Assembly (NCBI GenBank): GCA_011525685.1
Contig: WYBW01000075.1
Location: forward strand, 17,070 to 81,069
Source of the DNA: Verrucomicrobiia bacterium
Lineage (GTDB): Bacteria; Verrucomicrobiota; Verrucomicrobiia; Limisphaerales; JADLHS01
DNA length: 64,000 bases
Direction: 5' to 3'
Below the pieces are notes generated by a model. That model had not been told where the DNA came from. It saw only the letters and a program-made list of their open reading frames with translations, and made no database searches. Made by a program: the position numbers and the translations under genes. Numbering within the stretch: the stretch's first letter is position 1; each line of letters starts with the position of its first letter. Shown here piece by piece: positions 1-8,971 of the stretch.

Positions 1-2
1 AC

Positions 3-1835
3 GGACGGTCACAATTGGTCTGGGCCGAGGATGACGATTCCACGGTGCAGATGGATTACGACTCGCTCTCGCGTGTGCTGCGGGACATCCAGAACGGGAC
101 AGTGGTGGCCTCCAGCTACGATCCCGCGGGGAACCTGACGGCCTTGTTCTATCCGAGCGGGCGCGTGGTGACGAACAGCTACGATGTGCTGGAGCGGCTC
201 AAGACCGTGACGGACGCGGACGGTTTGATTGCGAGCTACGATTACGTGGGGCCGCGGCGGGTGAAGCGGCGCGATTACGGCAACGGCACGCGGATGACCT
301 ACGAATACGACGGCATCACCGGTGTGCCGAACCCGGCGGGCGACTTCGGCGTGAAACAAGTGATCCGCACCACGCACTCGCACATTGCGACCGGCATCCC
401 GTTTGATGACCGGGTTTACCGTTGGGATCGCGCCGGCAACAAGACCGTCCACAACGAGCTTCACGCAGGCGGAGATTCACGCGCCTACACCTACGACTCC
501 GTGGACCGGCTGGTCCGCTCGGTCAAGACCCCGGCCTCCGGCCCGGTGGAGGACATCCAATACGTCCTCGATGGCGTGGGCAATCGCACGCAAGTCATTG
601 GTGGACCAGATGCAGGCGTTTACTCCATGTCAGCCGCTGGCCCGGAGCCCGCCGACCGGCCGATGAATCAATACACCACCACGCCGTTTGGCACCGAGAC
701 GCATGACCGGAACGGCAACCTGATAGCGAATAACGCCGGCCAGCCGAACCAGCGTCTCCTGATATACGACTTTCGTAACCGGATGGTGGGCGCGGCGATG
801 CAGGAGACAGGCGTCACCGCCAGCTACGCTTACGATGCTTTGGGTCGCAGGATTGGCAAACAGGTCGCGGGCGGCAGGGATCAAGCATCGGGCTTTGTGC
901 ATAAGGACTGGCGAGTGATCGAAGAACAGGATCCCGGCATAGCCATGATCGCAAGCTACGTTCACGGAAGCTACATTGACGAGGTTCTGCAAATGGACCG
1001 GGGAGGGCAGCGCTTCGGCTACCATTCTGATGATATGTTCAGCATTACCGCGCTCAGTTCCGGCACCGGCGTTGTGGTCGAACGCAACACCTATTCCGAC
1101 TTTGGTCTTCCCTCTGCCGTTGATGGTGGGCAGTTGAGTTCCATTTCTGGAAACACGACCTTCTTTACGGGCCGTGACATTGACGTTGACACAAAGCTCC
1201 TCCACTTCCGCCTGCGAGATCAACGCCCGAGAATCGGAAAGTTCCTAGGGGTAGATCCACTAAGCAACTGGGGAGACCATGAAAATATGGGAAACGGGGC
1301 CGTGTACGTGGGTAATAATCCAGTTTCAAAATCAGATCCGTATGGCCTAAAGCAATCAAGTCCGAATGACCCCCATCACAAGTTATTAGCATGTGCAAGC
1401 AGAGCTCTCGACGAGGTCACTAAAGAGTTTCCAAACCTCACAGGTATTGGTGGGTATGCCAAGCCATCAGATCGCCCTGGTCCGAGTTTTCACTCCTCCG
1501 GTGAAGCTCTCGATCTATTCCCCCCGAATTTTGATTATGGTCAAAAGGTCTTTGTCTGGGCCATCATCAACGCAAAACGACTTGGGATCACTCAAGTAAT
1601 ATGGAACGACCACATTTGGACTCCGGGGCGCGGTGTTCAGCCATACACGCATTACACTCTAAGAGTTCCCTCCCTGTTCGCCGTCCCCCGGTTTGAGGGA
1701 GACGAACTCTACAGAGACGAACTCTTTAAGAAAAAGGACAAAGGTTATGGGACGCTCCAACATCGTGACCACATTCACATCTCGTGCCCTGATGCACCAA
1801 GCTGTTCCAATGAGCCTAAGTTTACTATCGAGTAA
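3..1835 (+). CDS. RHS repeat protein, 5'-truncated by window edge, with peptidase M15-like tip
   Basis: The reading frame is open to the left edge, so the N-terminus is missing. About 430 residues of YD-type repeats (YDxxGNL, YEYD, YDALGRR) lead to the RHS core end, with VDPLSNW, then YVGNNPVSKSDPYGL near residues 410-445. The last 160 residues form a variable tip. It contains HSSGEALDL (H493, D499 counting from codon 15-17), a segment with VIWNDHIW and YTHY, and DHIHIS (D585, H586, H588). That order of motifs matches the ARB_07466/peptidase M15-like zinc-binding fold, so the tip may be a wall hydrolase or a toxin; this is inference. The DNA becomes clearly more AT-rich from about 1240 onward, which fits an exchanged tip. 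No obvious immunity gene follows; only a 24-codon ORF at 1873-1947 is seen. Confidence 0.88.
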   Translation, partial: GRSQLVWAEDDDSTVQMDYDSLSRVLRDIQNGTVVASSYDPAGNLTALFYPSGRVVTNSYDVLERLKTVTDADGLIASYDYVGPRRVKRRDYGNGTRMTYEYDGITGVPNPAGDFGVKQVIRTTHSHIATGIPFDDRVYRWDRAGNKTVHNELHAGGDSRAYTYDSVDRLVRSVKTPASGPVEDIQYVLDGVGNRTQVIGGPDAGVYSMSAAGPEPADRPMNQYTTTPFGTETHDRNGNLIANNAGQPNQRLLIYDFRNRMVGAAMQETGVTASYAYDALGRRIGKQVAGGRDQASGFVHKDWRVIEEQDPGIAMIASYVHGSYIDEVLQMDRGGQRFGYHSDDMFSITALSSGTGVVVERNTYSDFGLPSAVDGGQLSSISGNTTFFTGRDIDVDTKLLHFRLRDQRPRIGKFLGVDPLSNWGDHENMGNGAVYVGNNPVSKSDPYGLKQSSPNDPHHKLLACASRALDEVTKEFPNLTGIGGYAKPSDRPGPSFHSSGEALDLFPPNFDYGQKVFVWAIINAKRLGITQVIWNDHIWTPGRGVQPYTHYTLRVPSLFAVPRFEGDELYRDELFKKKDKGYGTLQHRDHIHISCPDAPSCSNEPKFTIE

Positions 1836-2043
1836 ACATAACAACTGAGGAGCGGGTCGAACACCAAATCGTATGAAACGGATAATTAGCATTGCCAGTT
1901 TTGATAGTGAAATTCTTAGATGTTTAAGAGTTGCAATCGCGCTGTAGATGCACACAGCAAGTTCCATTTTGAATGATCAGGATTGTGCTCAAAGATGGGC
2001 TGAACAAGCGCGCTCGCGCTTACTCTTTCGGAAGCATAGCCTC

Positions 2044-4827
2044 ATGTTGATCAGCTTATTGAGGCGCAGACTAAGCCAAAGTTTAATCTGTGTGGTGTTA
2101 GTATTCCACTTCACCAACGTCCAGTTTCTGGCTCATAGTCAAAGTCCTGCCCCGGTAAGTCGATTGTATTATCTCATCGAAAACCGCGAAACCGGCGACA
2201 TTGTGCGTCGAGGCACGACCACGGATGCCGGTTTGCTGCCGAACGAACTCATCCTCGCGCCCGAGACGATTTATCGGATGTGGCTGTATGATCCGGCCAC
2301 GGATTTGCTCGGATTTGAGGACATCGAAACGCCCACCGCCGGCCAGCGGTTTCGCATCCCGCCCATTCAACTGCGCATCCCCATGGCCCCGGATTCCGAC
2401 GGGGACGGCCTTTCGGATGACGCCGAGTTTGTCATCGGCACGGATCCCAACAATCCCGACACCAGCGGCACGGGTATTTCGGACGGCGCGGCCATCCGGC
2501 AGGGTTTGAATCCGCTGCAAGACCGTCCGGTCATCACCGGTGTCATCGCCTCAGTGGCCACACAGGGCCTGGCCAGCGACATTTACGCGCAATCCGGAGT
2601 GGCGGTCATGGCCGTGGGGTCTGCCGGGGTGGTGGTCTTCAACACCGCTAACAGCGCCAATCCCATCCGCGTGGCGCAGGTGGACACACCGGGAGATGCC
2701 ATGAGGGTGGCCGGTTCGGGCAACTTGATTGCGGTGGCTGATGGTCCGGCCGGTCTGGCCGTGCTGGATGTTTCCTCGCCTTCGCAAGCGAGCGTGGTGC
2801 GCCAGGTGAATCTGGGCGGCACGGCCCGGGCCGTGGCGGCGGGGGCGGGCATCGCCTACATCGGGACTGCCAGCGGTCAGTTGGTGTCGGTGGACCTCGC
2901 CTCCGGCATAATCCTGGCCCGCGCGAATGCCGGGGCCATCGTGCATGACATCGCCTTCGGTGACGACGCCTTGCTGGTGGTGGCGGGGGATCAGTTGCGC
3001 AGCTATCGCTACGATGCGGGCGGACTTGATTTGCTCGGCACGGTCGCAGCGTCGGGGTTTATTCCCGACGGCAAGACGGGCGCGAGACGGCTCTTCGTCG
3101 GTGGTGGCATTGCCTACGTCACAAGTTACCCGGGTTACGACACGTTCAACGTCAGCGATCCGGCCGCCATGGTCCGGATCGGGAGCGCGGTGGATGGCGG
3201 GTTCAATGCCTTCAAACAGATCGTGGCGAACGGTTCGGGACTGGGTCTGGCGGCGGTGGGGGTGAATCCCGGGGAGGATGTCACCCATCACATCTCGCTC
3301 TACAACGTCAGCAACCCGGCGCAAACCACCAGCTTCATCACCACCCTCCAAACGCCGGGCGTGGCGCGGGCGGTGTCCATCTACAACGGCCTTGCCTACG
3401 TGGCGGACAGCTCCAGCTTGCAGGTGGTCAATTACCTGGCGTTCGACACGGGCACGAATCCGCCCACCATTTCGCTCACCGCCAGTTTCCCGCTCAACCC
3501 GGCGCAGGCCGAGGAAGGCAAAATCGTCCGGGTGACGGCGCAGGTCACGGATGATGTGCAGGTGCGGAACGTGGAGTTTTACCTGGACGGCCAGCAGGTG
3601 ACCAGTGACGGCAATTTCCCCTTCGAGCATCGGTTCGTCACGGCGCTGCGTTCGCTGGGGCGGACGAATTTCACCGTGCAAGCCCGCGCGTTTGACACCG
3701 GCGGGCGCTCGACGTGGTCGGAATTGATCACGGTGGCCCTGGTGCCGGATGCGACGCCGCCGCACGTCACGGGCACGTTCCCGGCCAGCAGCGCGATTGC
3801 GGGCGCGTTGAGCCAGGTTGCCGCCACCTTCAATGAACCCATCAACCCCGCGACGTTGAACAGCAATTCCTTCCGCGTGGCGTTGGTGGGACCGGACGGA
3901 TTGCCCGGCACGGCGGATGACGTGTTCATTCCCGGCGGCTTGATCACCTACAACGATGCCGCGAATCGAGCGACGCTGACTTTCCCGACGAATCTCGCGC
4001 CGGGGGCATATTCCATCCGGGTGCAGTCACCGGTTGCAGACCTCGCGGGGAATCCGATGGCCGCGCCTTTCTTCAGCCGGTTCTGGATCACCGGCGGTGT
4101 GGACAGTGATCAGGACGGCATCCCGGACGACATCGAGTTGCTGATGGGCCTGAATCCCAACAACCCGGATTCCAACGGGAACGGCACCTGGGATGGTGAC
4201 GAGGATGCGGATGGCGACGGTTTGCGCAACAGTTGGGAGATACTGTGGGAACTCAACCCTCTGGTAGCGGACACCGGCGGCACTGGCACCCCTGACGGCC
4301 AACGCGACCCGGATACGGATGGTCTGACCAATCTTCAGGAGCAGGCCGCCGGCACGAATCCCACTGTCGCCGACACGGACGGGGACGGGTGGAATGATGA
4401 AACAGAAATCACCGCGGGAAGCGATCCCCTGGATCCCGCGTCCAAGCCGAAGCTCTTTTTCGTCAGTGCGCCGGCTGCGGCACTGGCGGTGCCGGTAATC
4501 CCTGACACGGAGGCGAGTGATTTCCTCCGGGTCGGTGCGGTGGTGGCGCGGCCGGCGGCGTCTCTCGCCGTGCCGGTCCTGCCGGCGGCCAGTGCGCAAC
4601 TTGAGTTGGCACGCGGGACGGTGGTGGCCCGGCCTGCGGCGTCACTGGCCATACCGGTCCTGCCGCCAGCCAGCGCGCAACTTGAGTTGGCACGCGGGAC
4701 GGTGGTGGCGCGGCCCGCAGCGGCCTTGGCCATACCAGTCGTGCCCGCCGTCACACCGATTGATGTCGCCAATTTCGGCGCGGTCATTGCCGCGCCACCA
4801 GCCCAGATTCAAATCAACACTCCATGA
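2044..4827 (+). CDS. Exported LVIVD beta-propeller / Ig-like / DxDxDG-repeat protein with 27-residue C-terminal repeats
   Basis: ATG at 2044 is preferred over an upstream ATG at 1948 because it opens directly onto a basic-hydrophobic signal peptide (RRRLSQSLICVVLVF). Order of parts: a carboxypeptidase-regulatory-like strand region, a thrombospondin-3 type calcium motif (DSDGDGLSDDAEF), LVIVD-like propeller blades (roughly residues 170-470, with repeated VAVADG/GLAVLDVS patterns), an Ig-like domain with YLDGQQV, a Big_5/SbsA-like domain (ATFNEPINPATL), then four or more DxDxDG repeats (DSDQDGIPDD, DADGDGLRN, DTDGLTN, DTDGDGWND). The C-terminus is a tandem 27-residue repeat. Probably a calcium-stiffened cell-surface or secreted protein; the ligand is unknown. 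It starts an operon in which later genes overlap by 4 bp. Confidence 0.85.
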   Translation: MLISLLRRRLSQSLICVVLVFHFTNVQFLAHSQSPAPVSRLYYLIENRETGDIVRRGTTTDAGLLPNELILAPETIYRMWLYDPATDLLGFEDIETPTAGQRFRIPPIQLRIPMAPDSDGDGLSDDAEFVIGTDPNNPDTSGTGISDGAAIRQGLNPLQDRPVITGVIASVATQGLASDIYAQSGVAVMAVGSAGVVVFNTANSANPIRVAQVDTPGDAMRVAGSGNLIAVADGPAGLAVLDVSSPSQASVVRQVNLGGTARAVAAGAGIAYIGTASGQLVSVDLASGIILARANAGAIVHDIAFGDDALLVVAGDQLRSYRYDAGGLDLLGTVAASGFIPDGKTGARRLFVGGGIAYVTSYPGYDTFNVSDPAAMVRIGSAVDGGFNAFKQIVANGSGLGLAAVGVNPGEDVTHHISLYNVSNPAQTTSFITTLQTPGVARAVSIYNGLAYVADSSSLQVVNYLAFDTGTNPPTISLTASFPLNPAQAEEGKIVRVTAQVTDDVQVRNVEFYLDGQQVTSDGNFPFEHRFVTALRSLGRTNFTVQARAFDTGGRSTWSELITVALVPDATPPHVTGTFPASSAIAGALSQVAATFNEPINPATLNSNSFRVALVGPDGLPGTADDVFIPGGLITYNDAANRATLTFPTNLAPGAYSIRVQSPVADLAGNPMAAPFFSRFWITGGVDSDQDGIPDDIELLMGLNPNNPDSNGNGTWDGDEDADGDGLRNSWEILWELNPLVADTGGTGTPDGQRDPDTDGLTNLQEQAAGTNPTVADTDGDGWNDETEITAGSDPLDPASKPKLFFVSAPAAALAVPVIPDTEASDFLRVGAVVARPAASLAVPVLPAASAQLELARGTVVARPAASLAIPVLPPASAQLELARGTVVARPAAALAIPVVPAVTPIDVANFGAVIAAPPAQIQINTP
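4459..4824 (+). repeat. 81-bp tandem repeat encoding 27-residue units
   Basis: Units begin at 4459, 4540, 4621 and 4702, exactly 81 bp apart, and a fifth partial unit begins at 4783. Each begins VVARPAA or a variant and continues (S/A)LA(V/I)PV(L/I/V)P. The second and third units are nearly identical at DNA level, including a shared LELARGT end, which indicates recent duplication; the outer units have diverged. Confidence 0.93.
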
Positions 4828-6059
4828 AAGGCACCATTATGATCACAAACTCGAAACCTTCATCACGACCGGGGGCAATGGCTGCAGCCTACCTGCTGCC
4901 AGCACTCGTGTTCTGCGCCAGCCTGCTATTCCCCACGCATCTGGCGATCGCCCAAGGCTTCAGTTCCGGCAGTACCGGTGCGGATGGGGATTTGATCGTG
5001 ACCAACAATCCGACTGTGTTGGACCTGCCGCCAGACGGAATCTTCCACTTCAACACGATCACTGTGAATGCGGGCGCCCTCCTGACTTTCAACCGCAACC
5101 CGCTCAACACGCCGGTCTATCTGCTGGCACGAAGCAATGTGACGATCAACGGAGTGATCGACGTGCGGGGCAAAGACCGGCCGGGCAATTACCAAGGCGG
5201 CGCGGGTGGCCCGGGCGGTTATGGCGGCGGATTTGGCGGGTTCGTTTCAGGCACGAATGCCCTTCCCGGTGGTGCCGGCAAAGGGCCCGGCGCGGGTTTG
5301 CGGGGCGAGACTCCATCGGTCACTGGCAGTGGCGCGTATAGCACTGTGGCCAAAGCCACCGAGACTTCCCGCTCGGGCACGAATTACGGCAATCCGTTGC
5401 TCATTCCCTTGGTCGGCGGCTCTGGGGGCGGAGGGCTTGATGGCAACATCAATGGCGGTGGGGGCGGTGGTGGGGGCGCGATTCTCATCGCCTCAGATAC
5501 CGTGATTCGCGTGGCCGGGACGGTGATCGCTGTAGGTGGCAGTGGTGATGCGAACAACGGTGGCAGTGGTGGCGCCATCCGGCTGGTATCGCCGCGTGTT
5601 TACGGAAACGGTTCGCTTCAAGTAGGAGGAGGGAATTCCGGTGGCAACGGGCGCATCCGGATTGATTCAGTGCTAAAAATCGAACCCAATGATCCGAGCC
5701 AGTTTCTGGGTTTGAACATGACGGCCGGCTATACCCTTGGTGCCAACATGGTGGTGTTTCCGCCCAACCTGCCGCGACTGGATGTGGTGGCTATTGGCAC
5801 CAACGCCATTCCCTTTGGCACCGGCAGTCCGCAATTCTTCTTCTTTCCCATCGGCGCGCCCACCAATCAAACCGTCACCGTGGAGGCGCGGAACTTCAAC
5901 ACCAATGCCGTGCCGATCGAGGTGGCGCTCATCCCGGACAGCGGCGAGAAGGAAACGTTCCCGGCGGTGATTGATAATTCCAGCAATCCGGGGCAGGTGA
6001 TCGTGCCCGTCACCGTCACCCCCAACACCAAGGTGGAAGTGCAGGCCTGGATTCGGTAA
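4824..6059 (+). CDS. Exported glycine-rich protein
   Basis: The 411-residue product starts at an ATG overlapping the previous stop by 4 bp (ATGA); M6 at 4839 is an alternative start. A signal peptide ends near AIAQG. The middle (about residues 120-270) is very Gly-rich, with GGAGGPGGYGGG and GGGGGGGG runs alternating with short beta-strand-like segments such as VTINGVIDVRGK. This resembles secreted filamentous or beta-solenoid proteins, in which an apolar solenoid turn reads NNGGSGGAIRL. The C-terminal part lacks glycine runs. No catalytic motif was recognised. The name describes composition only. The tight operon position suggests it is made with the surface proteins on either side. Confidence 0.78.
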   Translation: MKGTIMITNSKPSSRPGAMAAAYLLPALVFCASLLFPTHLAIAQGFSSGSTGADGDLIVTNNPTVLDLPPDGIFHFNTITVNAGALLTFNRNPLNTPVYLLARSNVTINGVIDVRGKDRPGNYQGGAGGPGGYGGGFGGFVSGTNALPGGAGKGPGAGLRGETPSVTGSGAYSTVAKATETSRSGTNYGNPLLIPLVGGSGGGGLDGNINGGGGGGGGAILIASDTVIRVAGTVIAVGGSGDANNGGSGGAIRLVSPRVYGNGSLQVGGGNSGGNGRIRIDSVLKIEPNDPSQFLGLNMTAGYTLGANMVVFPPNLPRLDVVAIGTNAIPFGTGSPQFFFFPIGAPTNQTVTVEARNFNTNAVPIEVALIPDSGEKETFPAVIDNSSNPGQVIVPVTVTPNTKVEVQAWIR

Positions 6060-6082
6060 GGACTGGTTGCAGCTTGCGCGCC

Positions 6083-6997
6083 ATGAAAACTCAACTGCAA
6101 TGGCAGGCGATAGCGGTGGTGGTCCTCATGACCGCTCGCATGGTCACGGCGCAAACGGTGGAAACGAACGCGGCCACCATTTCCGCCGGGCTGGTGCGTG
6201 GCATTCCCGGAAGCACGGTGAACATGCCGCTGAGTTTCGGCCACACCGGCACGGTGGCCGCCGTTCAGTATGACTTGAGTTTTAATCCCACCCGCATGAG
6301 CGCGGGAACACTTTCCGGTGCTCCGGTGACCAACGCGGTGTTGCGCTCGCGTCAGATTGCGCCGGGCCAGTATCGGGTGTTGCTGTATCGCAGCGGCGCA
6401 CCACTGTTGGCCACCACCAATGACCTGGGCGGCATCCCGTTTACCGTGCCGGCGGGACAGTTATCGGGTGGCGGCGGTCCCGTAATCATCACCAACGTCG
6501 TCGCCAGCTCGCTGGCTGCCACCGCCCTCACGCCGATCCGCCGTCAGCACGGCAACGTGCTGGTCGGTCCCGTTTATCGCGCTCCCGACGGTGTGGTGGA
6601 CTTGTTCCTTACCGTTGCCCCCAACCAGCTCTATGTCATCCAGGCCACGACGGACTTTATCGGGTGGGTCAACATCGCGACCAATTTTGCCACACAAGAT
6701 TACCTTGTGGCGCAGGACGCCGATGCGGTGAACTTCCCCATGCGGTTTTACCGTGCGGTGCCGGTGGGCGCAGCGGGCGGCGGGCTGATCACCAGCCTGA
6801 TGATGGTCGGGGCCAACGAAATGAGCTTTGGCTACGCCACGCTGGCCGGTCGCACTTACGTGCTGCAAACCTCCACCAACCTGGCGGCGTGGAACAATCT
6901 GACCACTAATGTTGCTCCCGGCACGCTGCTGAATTTCACCAACGCGATTTCACCCGCCGTGCCAAGCCAGTTCTTCCGCATCCTGGAGTTGCCGTGA
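6083..6997 (+). CDS. Exported protein with cohesin-like N-terminal domain
   Basis: ATG 6083 is taken instead of the TTG at 6074; it gives a signal peptide ending at VTAQ. The first domain (about residues 30-150) has the cohesin/dockerin-type pattern: IPGSTVNMPLSF, VAAVQYDLSFNP and a GGIPFTVP segment. This is followed by two Verrucomicrobia-style tail modules of the 'YVIQATTDFIGWVNI ... FYRAVP' and 'YVLQTSTNLAAWNNL ... FFRILELP' kind, which are widespread at the ends of exported proteins in this phylum. No enzyme motif is visible. The stop overlaps the start of the haloperoxidase gene, so the two are likely translationally coupled. Confidence 0.75.
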   Translation: MKTQLQWQAIAVVVLMTARMVTAQTVETNAATISAGLVRGIPGSTVNMPLSFGHTGTVAAVQYDLSFNPTRMSAGTLSGAPVTNAVLRSRQIAPGQYRVLLYRSGAPLLATTNDLGGIPFTVPAGQLSGGGGPVIITNVVASSLAATALTPIRRQHGNVLVGPVYRAPDGVVDLFLTVAPNQLYVIQATTDFIGWVNIATNFATQDYLVAQDADAVNFPMRFYRAVPVGAAGGGLITSLMMVGANEMSFGYATLAGRTYVLQTSTNLAAWNNLTTNVAPGTLLNFTNAISPAVPSQFFRILELP

Positions 6998-8454
6998 AGT
7001 GTCGGCTCTCACGATGGCTGCTGGGGGTGTTGTGCCTGGTCTGGCCGATGGAGGGTCGGGCGGATGTGGTTTTGGATTGGACCGCGCTGATGTTGGATTG
7101 CATCCGGGTGGAAACCACCGCGCCCACGTTGAGCGCCCGGAATCTGGCCATTCTCCATACGGCCATGTACGACGCGGTGAATTCGGTCAACCGCACACAC
7201 CAGCCTTATCGTTTTCAGTTGAACACACCGGCGGAAACTTCGGCCGAAGCGGCAGCGGTGGAAGCGGCATTCCGGGTCACGGCGATTTTGTATCCATCGC
7301 AACTGGCATGGGCCAGCGATTTGCGCGCCAGCTACCTGGCTGCGGCCACGCCGGGACTTGCGCTGACCAACGGATTGAGCTTGGGCTATTTGGTGGGCTT
7401 GCTCACGGTGGATTCGCGCAGCAACGACGGCTCAAACACCGAAGTTCCCTACATTCCAAGCACTGATCCGGGCCAATGGCAGCGGACGCCCCCGTTTTTT
7501 CGCCCGCCGCTGACGCCGCACTGGGGCTATGTGGATCCCTTTTGCCTGAGCGATATTGAGCCATTTGTTCCCGGCCCGCCACCGGCTTTGGACAGTCCCG
7601 AATACGCCGCGGCTCTCAACGAAGTCAAAGCCATCGGTGGACAGGGCAGCTCGGTTCGCACCGCCGAGCAGAGCCAGATCGCGGTGTTCTGGTCCGACTT
7701 CAGTTACACCGCCATGCCACCGGGGCATTGGCATGAAATTGCGGCCACGATCGCGCAGAGCCGGGGCAACACGCTGGCGGAGAACGCGCGGATGTTCGCG
7801 TTGCTCAGTCTCGCACAGGCGGACGCCGCCATCGTGTGTTGGGAAGCAAAGTATCGCTACAATCTCTGGCGACCGGTCACTGCGATTCGACGGGCAGACG
7901 AAGATAACAACGCAACCACGGAAAAGGATGCGGCTTGGAATCATTATCTGGCTTCGCCCCCGTTTCCCGCTTACACCAGCGGGCACAGCACGTTCAGCAA
8001 AGCCAGCGCGCAGGTGTTGACGCACTTCTACGGCACGGACGCGATCGAGTTCACCGCCACTTCCGATTCGTTGCCTGGGGTGGCCCGCCACTTCACCAGC
8101 CTCGCGGCGTGCGCCGATGAAGTTGGCATGAGCCGGATTTACGGCGGAATTCACTTCCAGTTCGACAACACGGCGGGGAAAGCCAGCGGCCAAGCCATTG
8201 GCGATTACGTCACGGCGAACTTCCTGCTCCCGAATGACCGGCTGCCACTGGTGCGGATGGAAGGACTGGCGGACGGCAAGCCCGTCCTGCGGATGCATGG
8301 ACACATCGGTAGCCCGTTTGTGTTGGAGGCCTCACCGGACCTACAGCATTGGCACGGCGTTGCCACCAACACAGCGGCAGTGGGCGGCTTGGTGCTTGTA
8401 GATAGCCGCCCGGGTCTGCCATCGGCTTGCTTCTATCGGGTTGTCCCACCATAG
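6994..8454 (+). CDS. Exported vanadium-dependent haloperoxidase (PAP2 superfamily)
   Basis: GTG start at 6994 overlaps the preceding stop (GTGA). A short signal peptide ends at GRADVV. The 486-residue product has the complete vanadate pocket of the family: K286 and R293 in KYRYNLWRP (spacing 7), S329-G330-H331 in YTSGHS, and R381 and H387 in SRIYGGIH (spacing 6). These spacings equal those of characterised vanadium chloroperoxidases and bacterial homologues. The family oxidises halides with hydrogen peroxide; some members act as phosphatases, so the substrate is not certain. The C-terminal 80 residues form a secretion-associated tail ending CFYRVVPP. It is the last gene of the exported-protein operon. 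Confidence 0.9.
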   Translation: MKCRLSRWLLGVLCLVWPMEGRADVVLDWTALMLDCIRVETTAPTLSARNLAILHTAMYDAVNSVNRTHQPYRFQLNTPAETSAEAAAVEAAFRVTAILYPSQLAWASDLRASYLAAATPGLALTNGLSLGYLVGLLTVDSRSNDGSNTEVPYIPSTDPGQWQRTPPFFRPPLTPHWGYVDPFCLSDIEPFVPGPPPALDSPEYAAALNEVKAIGGQGSSVRTAEQSQIAVFWSDFSYTAMPPGHWHEIAATIAQSRGNTLAENARMFALLSLAQADAAIVCWEAKYRYNLWRPVTAIRRADEDNNATTEKDAAWNHYLASPPFPAYTSGHSTFSKASAQVLTHFYGTDAIEFTATSDSLPGVARHFTSLAACADEVGMSRIYGGIHFQFDNTAGKASGQAIGDYVTANFLLPNDRLPLVRMEGLADGKPVLRMHGHIGSPFVLEASPDLQHWHGVATNTAAVGGLVLVDSRPGLPSACFYRVVPP

Positions 8455-8971
8455 GTCTTCCTGCAAAGGACACTTGCCTCCCGGCAAGAGCGTCACGCAC
8501 TCAACAAAGGGCCGGTCAAACGAGAAAGCGAGGGGGAGCCCGGCGGGCCAGAGGAACGCGGTGGGGTGACGGTGACGGATACGAACGCGGCGGCGCAGCA
8601 GTTTCACCGTCTGGCGCGGACGGGGTCGGTGTCCCCGTAGCGGAAGGCATCCTGCCTGCCGTAGAGCCGAGCTTCCCAGCCCGGCGGAAACAGCGCCACG
8701 CACACCGGAGGATGCTGGAGCTTTCGTGAACCGCGCAGGATTCAACCATTCCTTCCGGGCGGCTGGAAGCGCGCCCGCTACGTCAGGATGCCTGACGATA
8801 CCTTCACGTTCCTTCACTCGCCCATTTGTGACAAAATGAATTGCTCAACTCCGTCGTCCACAAAAATAGGGCCTCGGCACGCAGCCGGCAAATTTCTTCG
8901 CGCACGCTGGAAATCCAGCCGGCAAGTTTGGCGTGGACGAGTTCGCCGAGCACACTGCGTTGCTGGCGGCA
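8455..8971. other. Intergenic region with interspersed palindromic repeats, no gene seen
   Basis: No convincing coding frame. Repeat-like segments occur in opposite orientation: GGAAGGCATCCTGCCTGCC near 8642 and CGTCAGGATGCCTGACG near 8782. The second is a perfect 6-bp hairpin around ATG. Similar GGCAGGATGCC units are frequent between genes in this phylum. The last part, 8800-8971, shows nothing recognisable. Confidence 0.5.

Noticed and set aside
1948..2043. An upstream start for the exported propeller protein
   Set aside because: It adds 32 residues before the basic-hydrophobic signal peptide, whereas the ATG at 2044 puts that signal at the very N-terminus.
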